Assembly: GCA_016845285.1 (NCBI GenBank) | Contig: JAERSX010000769.1 | Span: 1 to 5,094 of the forward strand | DNA: 5,094 nucleotides | Direction: 5' to 3' | Origin: Deltaproteobacteria bacterium | GTDB lineage: Bacteria; Myxococcota_A; UBA796; UBA2385 | In this document: positions 1 through 5,094 of the stretch, piece by piece | How the letters are laid out: every line of letters begins with the position of its first letter | Numbering within the stretch: position 1 is the first letter of the stretch | Translations under genes and position numbers: made by a program | The notes under the pieces: generated by a model | The model's database searches: none | The model's input: only the letters and a program-made list of their open reading frames with translations | Told to the model about the DNA's origin: nothing

Positions 1-1
1 G

Positions 2-448
2 AACAACGACGCCTACTTCCTGAGCGTGCACCTCTGGCGCGATGCCGGTGGACTCATCCACTTCGTGCCCTGGGACATGGACCTCACCTTCGGCTACCCG
101 TACTACGACTGCTCGGCCGAGGGCTGGGTGGGTCGCCAGGACTACATCGACGCCATGGCCCAGGTGCCGGCCTTCACCGACAGGCTGGAGGCGCGGTGGT
201 GGGAGCTGCGGGGCACCGTGCTCACCGAGGAGGCGCTGCTGGCGGCGGTGGATGCCGCCGTGGAGACCACGGCACCAGCCATCGACAGCAACGTGGCCCT
301 GTGGCCGGTGGACGAGATCGCGTTCTCGTGGGGCGGCGTCGAGAACTGGCTCTGCCCGGTGGGCACCTACGAGGAGGAGCTCTCGCGGGTGCGTGAGTTC
401 CTGCCGGCACGCCTGGCCTGGATGGACGAGAACATCGGCGGGTTCTGA
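2..448 (+). CDS. CotH kinase family protein, C-terminal part (5' end outside window)
   Basis: Only the last 148 residues are present; the frame is open to the left edge, so an internal GTG at 26 is not the true start. Near the visible start comes an NND-x-YFL stretch, then HLWRDAGG, then FVPWDMDLTFG (visible residues 21-31). The pattern 'N-x-Y-L-x-x-D-x-x-G-x-x-x-F-x-PWDxD-x-x-FG' is the hallmark of the CotH kinase fold; in that family the PWDxD aspartates bind metal and ATP phosphates. Further on, RWWELRG (65-71) and a C-terminal helix ending in ARLAWMDENIGGF match the helical C-terminal end of the family. CotH of Bacillus phosphorylates spore-coat proteins; in Gram-negatives, homologues are often large secreted proteins or lipoproteins of unknown substrate. 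The protein ends soon after the kinase fold, with no added C-terminal domain. It converges with the next gene, 41 bp away. Family call is firm; substrate is unknown. Confidence 0.85.
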   Translation, partial: NNDAYFLSVHLWRDAGGLIHFVPWDMDLTFGYPYYDCSAEGWVGRQDYIDAMAQVPAFTDRLEARWWELRGTVLTEEALLAAVDAAVETTAPAIDSNVALWPVDEIAFSWGGVENWLCPVGTYEEELSRVREFLPARLAWMDENIGGF

Positions 449-489
449 GTGGGAGAACCAAGCGGATCTGCGAGCTCTGACGCTGGCTC

Positions 490-1338
490 TCAGCCTGTCT
501 CGAGCTGCGAGGCCAGGGCGCAGCAGCTGTCGAATCCGCTGCGCAGGCCGGCGCGGATCACCGGCGGCATGTCGCTGCCGATGCGCGCGATCAGCCCGCT
601 CTTCTCGCCGAACTTGAGGCGGGCGATGAGCGTCACCCGCGAGGTGTGGACCTGGCCCGGCTCGACCACGTACATGCCGAAGATGTCGGACACCGGGTAG
701 ACGGCGTTGAAGAGCGCGCGCTTGTTGACCTTCTTGGACGCCCGCTTGATGAGCACCTGGTAGCGATCCCAGAACTTGCCGGCGATGGCCGGTGTGAGGC
801 GCTCGAAGGGCATCAGGGTGCGGTTGCCGTCGGGCAGCAGGTACATGCGCTGGGCGTAGGTGCCGTACATGAGCGACAGGTCGACGAAGTAGAAGGAGTC
901 GACGTAGGCCAGCCCGTTGACGGGATCGATCCCGTCTCCCAGGCGCACCACGGTCTTGGCGCCGTCCTCGACCTCGGGCAGGCGGTGGAGCGTGTTGAAG
1001 ACGGTCTCGACGACGGTCTTGTGCTCGTAGTTCTCGGTGCCTTCACCGCTGATGCGCGCCAGGTAGCCGCCGTCGAGATCGCGCAGGTGCACGGTCTCGT
1101 AGGCCTGGTCGGCGAAGGTCTTCACCGAGGCGTCGACCCAGAAAGAGTCGGTCTTCAGGGAGTCCAAGAGCAGCCGAGCGGCCTCGGGATCTCGGCAGGG
1201 AACGGAGGCGGGGGCACCGCGGGCAACAGAAGGCACGGCGCTGCAAGCCGCGAGTGCGGCGAGGCCTTGCAGCAGCTGGCGCCTGGAAGGCGACGTCAGC
1301 TGACGCCGGAGCGGCGCTGTGGCGCGGGTCGAGGCCAT
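490..1338 (-). CDS. Exported protein with twin-arginine signal and possible lipobox, family not recognised
   Basis: This 282-residue protein begins with a basic region and SRRQLLQ (residues 18-24), which fits the Tat consensus S-R-R-x-hydrophobic-L, followed by a short hydrophobic core (22-37). Two processing sites are possible: a lipobox LAAC (29-32), giving a lipoprotein with Ser at +2, or signal peptidase I cleavage near VARGA (38-42). The mature part has Cys48 and a Cys272-Cys273 pair. It has no membrane segment and no catalytic motif I recognise. The alternating strand-like region at about 140-245, followed by a C-terminal helix (about 257-280), resembles the layout of START/SRPBCC ligand-binding domains, but this is a weak impression. 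The ATG start is secure: an in-frame TAG lies four codons upstream and AGGAG sits 6 nt before the ATG. It lies 58 bp downstream of the transporter gene and may share its transcript. Gene reality is firm; function is unknown. Confidence 0.85.
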   Translation of the reverse strand: MASTRATAPLRRQLTSPSRRQLLQGLAALAACSAVPSVARGAPASVPCRDPEAARLLLDSLKTDSFWVDASVKTFADQAYETVHLRDLDGGYLARISGEGTENYEHKTVVETVFNTLHRLPEVEDGAKTVVRLGDGIDPVNGLAYVDSFYFVDLSLMYGTYAQRMYLLPDGNRTLMPFERLTPAIAGKFWDRYQVLIKRASKKVNKRALFNAVYPVSDIFGMYVVEPGQVHTSRVTLIARLKFGEKSGLIARIGSDMPPVIRAGLRSGFDSCCALASQLETG

Positions 1339-1344
1339 GACGTG

Positions 1345-1349
1345 CTCCT
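1345..1349 (-). promoter_or_regulatory. Ribosome binding site of the exported-protein gene
   Basis: On the minus strand AGGAG stands 6 nt before the ATG at 1338. It partly overlaps an in-frame TAG (reads TAGGAG), so translation cannot begin further upstream in this frame, which fixes the start. Confidence 0.75.
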
Positions 1350-1367
1350 AATAGGCTACGGACAGAT

Positions 1368-1384
1368 GAACCTGGTTCGCAACC
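1368..1384. repeat. Two overlapping short palindromes between transporter and exported-protein genes
   Basis: GAACC-T-GGTTC (1368-1378) is a perfect 5-bp inverted repeat with a 1-nt centre. Its right arm is shared with GGTT-CGC-AACC (1374-1384), a second inverted repeat. They lie in the 58-bp gap between the transporter stop (1397) and the next gene's start (1338). Such a site could be a small operator or an RNA hairpin between genes. It is too short for a convincing terminator, and no T-run follows on the minus strand. Chance is possible at this size. Confidence 0.3.
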
Positions 1385-1396
1385 CTTTCAGTGCCC

Positions 1397-2779
1397 TTAC
1401 ACGTCCCCTTCTCCGTCTTGTTGCGGCCACAGCTGGGTCATCTCTCCGTGGAAGCGCAGCGGCCCGAGCAGTCGCCAGCCCACCACGATGGCCACGATCC
1501 CGGCAGCCATCATGGCCAGGGTGATCCAACCGGTCGCCGGATAAGCCGCGGGCCAGCCGCTGATCGCGTAGGGCAGCACGACCATCAGGAAGACGGCGGC
1601 GAAGGGCACCGCCCCCGCCGAGCCCACCGCGGCGTTGATGCTGGCCGGCGTGCGCAGGTGGGGATCGATGGTGCGCAGGAGCGCCAGCCCCATGGGCAAG
1701 GTTCCGGTGGCGGTGCCGAAGAGCAGCACGCAGTGCTCGAAGGGATGGTCGGGGAAGGCACGGGCCGAGATCCAGACCACCGCCAACAGGGTCACGGCGC
1801 CACCGAGGGCTGACACGACGAAGAGCGGGAGCCAGTTCGCCTGAAGCACCTCGATCTGGATGGCCGCGATGGCCCCACAGGTGACGAAGTCCACAGTGAC
1901 ACCGCTGATGCGGCCGAGCAGCCGGTCGTCGAGGGGCGAGGACACCACCGGCAAGCGGGTGAGGCCCACGCGTACCAGGAGTGCCACCACGGCGCCCACG
2001 ATGAAGTGGAAGCCCCAGGCGGTGTGGGCCAGCAGGGGCTTGTCGGCGAAGGCCACCTCGGCCACCGCGTACACGATGCCGTAGGTGATCAGGTAGATGA
2101 TGCCGATGGCCACGAGCTGGGTGGACAGGCGGTCCAAGGCCCCGGGTTCGGCCAGGGCCTCCGTGGTGGAGAGCTCGGTCGTCACGCTGTCTCTGGCGGG
2201 CTGGACCAGACCCTTGCGGCGGCCCCAGGCGGCCAGGGGGACACCCGCCACGATGGCCCAGCCGAAGCCCAGGGTCGCCATGATCAGTCCGAGCTGAGCG
2301 CCGTTTTGGAGCCCGGTCTCCTCCCAGGCCTTTCCGAGCGAGAGCGCCTGGCCCGGGCCCTGCTCGAAGCCCAGCGGCACCAGCAGCCCGAAGCCTGGGT
2401 GCATGGACTCGGCCGCGAAGAGGCTCACGACCATGACGAAGCCGAGCCCCACGATGCCCTGGATGCAGAGCAAGACGGGCACGGCCAGGGCGAAGGAGGT
2501 GGCCCCGCCTCCCTTGGTGCCCTTGGCCGGCTGCTGCAGGCTCACGGCGATGAAGACGATGCCGAGGCCGTGGTAGACGAGGGACTCGAGGGCGCTCTTG
2601 TCGAGGGGGAGCACTCCGAGGGCGCCCTGGCCCAGGATCAGCCCCAGACAGCCCGCGATGATGGAGCCAGGGACACCGAGGCGGCGCACGGGCCCGGTGA
2701 GGCGCAAGAGCCCAGCCCCGAAGAGCAGGGTCGCGATGAGGAGTCCGTCGAGGACGGGGCCGCTTTGCCAGAATTCCAT
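1397..2779 (-). CDS. GltS-like (ESS family) sodium-coupled carboxylate/amino-acid symporter
   Basis: This 460-residue protein is almost all hydrophobic helices: roughly 8-27, 36-52, 68-82, 96-121, 162-184, 221-242, 253-271, 292-311, 316-339, 347-369, 383-404 and 416-437. A charged loop (about 186-218) divides it into two halves, and each half has a Gly-rich segment that could be a re-entrant loop: GFEQGPGQA (137-145) followed by EETG and LGLIMATLGF, and FGTATGTLPMG (354-364). The first corresponds in place to the GGHGTA...E..G...A..LG..AT.G region of sodium:glutamate symporters (GltS), whose family has two inverted-topology domains with Gly-rich re-entrant loops. Length is somewhat above that of E. 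coli GltS (about 400). The family call rests on this pattern and is fairly good; glutamate as substrate is not shown, because the loop sequence differs from GltS. The ATG is the only start after an in-frame stop at 2813-2815. The nearest upstream gene ends 232 bp away. Confidence 0.78.
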   Translation of the reverse strand: MEFWQSGPVLDGLLIATLLFGAGLLRLTGPVRRLGVPGSIIAGCLGLILGQGALGVLPLDKSALESLVYHGLGIVFIAVSLQQPAKGTKGGGATSFALAVPVLLCIQGIVGLGFVMVVSLFAAESMHPGFGLLVPLGFEQGPGQALSLGKAWEETGLQNGAQLGLIMATLGFGWAIVAGVPLAAWGRRKGLVQPARDSVTTELSTTEALAEPGALDRLSTQLVAIGIIYLITYGIVYAVAEVAFADKPLLAHTAWGFHFIVGAVVALLVRVGLTRLPVVSSPLDDRLLGRISGVTVDFVTCGAIAAIQIEVLQANWLPLFVVSALGGAVTLLAVVWISARAFPDHPFEHCVLLFGTATGTLPMGLALLRTIDPHLRTPASINAAVGSAGAVPFAAVFLMVVLPYAISGWPAAYPATGWITLAMMAAGIVAIVVGWRLLGPLRFHGEMTQLWPQQDGEGDV

Positions 2780-2787
2780 GTCAGTGG

Positions 2788-2792
2788 CTCTC
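2788..2792 (-). promoter_or_regulatory. Weak ribosome binding site of the transporter gene
   Basis: On the minus strand GAGAG lies 8 nt before the ATG at 2779. It is a poor Shine-Dalgarno match, but no other start codon exists between the ATG and the in-frame TGA at 2813-2815, so the start holds regardless. Confidence 0.4.
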
Positions 2793-2835
2793 GAGAAACG
2801 GTCGTGGGGGTATCAGGGCTGGGTACTCGAGATTG

Positions 2836-2869
2836 GCCTTCTCGGAGGTGTCGAGCTCTCCGAGGAGGT
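2836..2869 (-). terminator. Hairpin in the gap after the metallopeptidase gene (possible terminator or leader structure)
   Basis: CTCGGAG (2841-2847) and CTCCGAG (2858-2864) form a perfect 7-bp inverted repeat around a 10-nt loop. Three further pairs extend it at the base (2837-2839 with 2866-2868), with one A/C mismatch at 2840/2865 on the minus-strand transcript. It lies about 145 nt after the metallopeptidase stop and about 57 nt before the transporter start. No T-run follows in either direction, so it is not a classical intrinsic terminator. It could assist Rho-dependent termination, protect RNA ends or sit in the transporter leader. Confidence 0.35.
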
Positions 2870-2872
2870 GTC
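2844..2872. repeat. 9-bp direct repeat spaced 20 bp
   Basis: GGAGGTGTC occurs at 2844-2852 and again at 2864-2872, so the copies start 20 bp apart, about two helical turns, and face the same side of DNA. This fits a binding site for a dimeric regulator upstream of the transporter gene. The repeat overlaps the hairpin at 2836-2869, so one of the two readings may be incidental. Confidence 0.3.
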
Positions 2873-3011
2873 AGGTTCGGGATGGCCGGCTCGGTCGGGT
2901 CCCCTGCACTATCTGGTCGCATGGTCCGTCGTGGAGGTTCAATGGTCGACCTCACCCACGTCGGTTCGGTCTGTGGCTGCGACGCCGAGTGGAGGATCTC
3001 CGTCGCCGGGA

Positions 3012-5084
3012 TCATGGCCCGAACTGCAGTCGCTGCCGGAGTCGGTCGTCCGAGAGCACCGTGCGCGGGCCGGGACAGGTCTGCCGGAGTGCTGTGGAGA
3101 GCGCGGTGGCCACGGCGTCGTCGCCGAGCTGAGCCGCACGCCGAGCGCCCAGCTGCAGCCGTCGAAGCACCAAGCCACAAGCCTGCGGTGCATGGGGCAG
3201 CAGGGAGGCGGCGAGGGACAAGGCCTCACGTTCCACGGGAGTCGTCGCAATGGACTCGAGGGGACGGTACCGAGGCATCCCGCGCGCGAGGATCAACAGG
3301 GCCAGGTCGGGCTCGATGAGAGAGGCCTCCGCGGGGTCTGGATGGACCAGGGCGCGGATCCGGGCCCGCCGCAGACGAGGCTGGGCCGTGGCCAAGGCCG
3401 CGAGCAGGTCTCCATCGGGATGCTCTGCCAGGCGAGACAGGGCCTGGGACAGGGGATCGTCGAGGCTGGCGAGGTGCTGCCGGATGGCGGAGGTCTCGCC
3501 CGCGCGCCGGGCCGTGAGGCGAGCGAGCTCGGCGTGCTGGCGCACCTCGTCCTCGCCGAGTCCGGCGGCTGTGGCCCGGGCGAGGAGATCGGCGACGGCG
3601 GGGGGAACGTCTTCGGGGGTTGTGGCCCGCCAGGCCTGTGCTGCCCGCAGCGCGAAGCGGGGGGCGCCGGTCTCGGCGAAGAGCGCGGTCTCGGCCGCTG
3701 CGGCGTCTGCGAAGGCGCCGGTCCTCCAGGCCACGGGTGCCACACGGCGAGGATCTGGGATCTGGGAGCCGAGCTTGGGGCAGCGACGGGCGTGGTAGCT
3801 GGGCCGACCGCGGGGATCGAAGACGCGGCGAGCCCGTGCTTCGGCTTCGTCGTCGACTGGCTGGTCGGAGAGGAAGGCCCGCCAGTCGGTGTCGAGCTGT
3901 GCGATGGGGCGTCCCCAGGCCGCCTGCGCGTCACCGGATCGCTGGTAGGCGGCGAAGGGTTCGGCGCCTCGGGTGAGGACCAGCCAGCCGAAGAAGGAGG
4001 CGGAGGCCTCGTAGGCGGCACCCTCTCGGATGGTGGAGAAACCGAAGAGGCTGGTGAGCACCGCGGCATCGGGGAGGTTGCCCTGGCGGTCTGCGGCGGC
4101 CTGCACACCATGGGCCTCGGCCAGCCAGACGAGATCGTCCTCCCAGGCCTCGGCCACGCCCTCGGTGGCGGCACGGTCGAAGAGCAGGCGGGCCTCGGGG
4201 TAGGCCAGGCCTTGGAGCACGTGCACGAGCTCGTGGCGAAGGGTGCCCTCGAAGGCGTCGGGCCAGGCGAGGTCGAGACCGCCTGGCCAGGCGTGGGGGT
4301 AGGCGAAGCCGGAGAGTCTCCCCACCTGCGCGTCGTCCTCGTAGAGGCGCATCTCGATGGGCTCGTCGGGGGCGGGCCAGTCCCCGACGAGCAGAGAGAG
4401 CTGCCACTCCGCCTCGTCGATCACGGCATCGACGGCGTGGGCGGCGGGGCCACGGCTCGGGTGCCGGACCACGAAGTTGGCCGAGGTGCTGACGCCGTCG
4501 AGCTCGGCCTCCAGGGCCCCGGAACCGCAGCCCAGGCCGAGGCGGCTGCCACCGGACAGTGTCAGCAGTGCCAATACGGCGGTGCACGAGACTGCCGGGC
4601 GCGCAGGACCACCATGGCGCCAGTGGTCGACGGCCCACACCGTGGCCGCGACCAGCAGCAGCCAGCCCCGCTGGAGCACCTGCAGGGTGTCAGCGTCGAG
4701 CGAGGCGCGCTGGTCGATGGCGGCCGCTGCACCGATGAGGGGATCGACGACGCGCAGTCCGAGGAGGCCCTGAGCGACGTCGTGGGCGACGCAGACCAGG
4801 GCGACCGCGAGGGCGGCCAGGAGGGTGCGGGCCCGACCCCAGCCGGCACGTTGCGCACCCACACCCGCCACGGTGCACAGAGCCATGAGGGGAAGCCAGG
4901 TGAGCCAGAAGAAGCTGGCAGCAGGCCCGATCTGGCAGCCGTGGAGAGTGGAGGCGAGGACAAGCTGCGTACCCCCCGCGCCCAGGCCCAGGCAGAAACC
5001 TCCGATGAGCCCGAAGAACAGGACCTCATGGGCACTGGACATGCGCGCGCCCCGGACGGTGAGCAGCCAGCCCATGCCAGCCAC
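3012..5084 (-). CDS. Multi-pass membrane protein with HELVH zinc metallopeptidase (gluzincin) domain; start possibly outside window
   Basis: Numbering is from the GTG at 5084 (690 residues). Hydrophobic segments at about 20-46, 56-76, 86-110, 139-152 and 163-180 suggest four or five membrane helices. A soluble domain follows: HELVH (284-288), the HExxH zinc site in which two His bind zinc and Glu is the catalytic base, then E308 in the segment ATEGVAEAWE, 19 residues after the second His and well placed as third ligand. Next come an AAYEASASFFGWLV helix and a Trp-x-x-Phe-Leu end (401-405). This order matches the 'peptidase MA-like' gluzincins related to family M1. Residues about 450-670 are Ala/Leu/Arg-rich helices resembling degenerate TPR or HEAT-like repeats. 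The frame is open to the right edge; starts are possible at GTG 5084, ATG 5075 and ATG 5042, or beyond the window. The ATG at 5042, just before the first good hydrophobic segment, is attractive but lacks a clear ribosome site. Peptidase class is fairly sure; substrate is unknown. Confidence 0.8.
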   Translation of the reverse strand: MAGMGWLLTVRGARMSSAHEVLFFGLIGGFCLGLGAGGTQLVLASTLHGCQIGPAASFFWLTWLPLMALCTVAGVGAQRAGWGRARTLLAALAVALVCVAHDVAQGLLGLRVVDPLIGAAAAIDQRASLDADTLQVLQRGWLLLVAATVWAVDHWRHGGPARPAVSCTAVLALLTLSGGSRLGLGCGSGALEAELDGVSTSANFVVRHPSRGPAAHAVDAVIDEAEWQLSLLVGDWPAPDEPIEMRLYEDDAQVGRLSGFAYPHAWPGGLDLAWPDAFEGTLRHELVHVLQGLAYPEARLLFDRAATEGVAEAWEDDLVWLAEAHGVQAAADRQGNLPDAAVLTSLFGFSTIREGAAYEASASFFGWLVLTRGAEPFAAYQRSGDAQAAWGRPIAQLDTDWRAFLSDQPVDDEAEARARRVFDPRGRPSYHARRCPKLGSQIPDPRRVAPVAWRTGAFADAAAAETALFAETGAPRFALRAAQAWRATTPEDVPPAVADLLARATAAGLGEDEVRQHAELARLTARRAGETSAIRQHLASLDDPLSQALSRLAEHPDGDLLAALATAQPRLRRARIRALVHPDPAEASLIEPDLALLILARGMPRYRPLESIATTPVEREALSLAASLLPHAPQACGLVLRRLQLGARRAAQLGDDAVATALSTALRQTCPGPRTVLSDDRLRQRLQFGP

Positions 5085-5094
5085 GGCGGCGAAG

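Larger units (their letters stand above)
2780..3011. other. 232-bp intergenic region between metallopeptidase and transporter genes
   Basis: This is the only sizeable non-coding stretch. It holds the hairpin and the direct repeat listed separately, two CTCGAG palindromes (2790-2795 and 2826-2831), and two ATGGTC copies 21 bp apart (2921-2926 and 2942-2947). I looked for a sigma-70-type promoter on the minus strand: TTGAAC has GATAGT 23 nt downstream, which is too far for a normal spacer, so no promoter is called. One frame is open on the minus strand from an ATG overlapping the metallopeptidase stop, but its Pro/Arg/Ser-rich product runs 140 nt into the transporter gene and looks non-coding. 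Confidence 0.6.

Noticed and set aside
449..489. Possible bidirectional terminator between the two convergent genes
   Set aside because: Only a 4-bp GAGC/GCTC pairing and a GAGCTC site are visible, with no T-run on either strand; too weak to call.
646..1524. 292-codon plus-strand open frame antisense to the exported-protein gene
   Set aside because: The product is Val/Gly/Asp/Glu/His-rich without recognisable motifs, while the minus strand here has a signal peptide, ribosome site and sensible composition.
2918..2950. TTGAAC/GATAGT as a sigma-70 promoter for the transporter
   Set aside because: The spacing is 23 nt rather than 16-18, and the -10 match is poor.
2006..3319. 437-codon plus-strand open frame antisense to the transporter and the gap
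   Set aside because: It mirrors the transporter gene on the other strand, its product is rich in Gly, His, Gln, Glu and Asp with no domain pattern, and it runs through the gap into the metallopeptidase gene; typical high-GC shadow.
3751..3764. Tandem 7-bp repeat GGATCTG inside the metallopeptidase gene
   Set aside because: Two copies only, within coding sequence encoding a plain linker; no sign of a variable repeat or regulatory role.
3293..4638. Long minus-strand frames in other phases inside the metallopeptidase gene
   Set aside because: Their products are Pro/Arg/Ser-rich low-complexity sequence; the 690-residue frame carries membrane helices and the HELVH zinc motif.

Overview
This is a GC-rich window (about 65-70 % G+C by eye) in which nearly every base is coding. 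Four protein genes are supported. One plus-strand gene enters from the left edge and only its 3' end is present. Three minus-strand genes follow, reading right to left. Long open frames on the opposite strand are the usual by-product of high GC. The composition, a CotH-kinase-like protein, a twin-arginine signal and a multi-pass membrane metallopeptidase would fit a free-living Gram-negative bacterium such as a myxobacterium or relative. That placement is an inference from style, since no rRNA or other marker is present.

Layout. Positions 2-448 (+) hold the C-terminal 148 residues of a CotH-kinase-family protein, recognised by a PWDMD motif. It converges, across 41 bp, with a gene at 490-1338 (-) for a 282-residue exported protein with a twin-arginine signal and an overlapping lipobox; its family is not recognised. 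A 58-bp gap with two overlapping small palindromes separates that gene from 1397-2779 (-), a 460-residue polytopic transporter resembling the sodium:glutamate symporter (GltS/ESS) family. A 232-bp gap (2780-3011) carries a hairpin and a 9-bp direct repeat. The last gene, 3012-5084 (-) and open to the right edge, encodes a membrane protein with about five N-terminal hydrophobic segments, a zinc-peptidase (gluzincin) domain with HELVH and a downstream glutamate, and a long Ala/Arg/Leu-rich helical C-terminal region.

How they may work together. The three minus-strand genes are co-directional. The transporter and the exported protein are close enough to share a transcript; the metallopeptidase gene is separated by a gap that could hold a terminator, a promoter or both. 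No shared pathway is evident. All three minus-strand products act in or beyond the cytoplasmic membrane. I saw no tRNA, rRNA, CRISPR array, insertion sequence or phage gene. I found no strong case for a new multi-gene system; the most unusual item is the domain architecture of the 690-residue membrane metallopeptidase.
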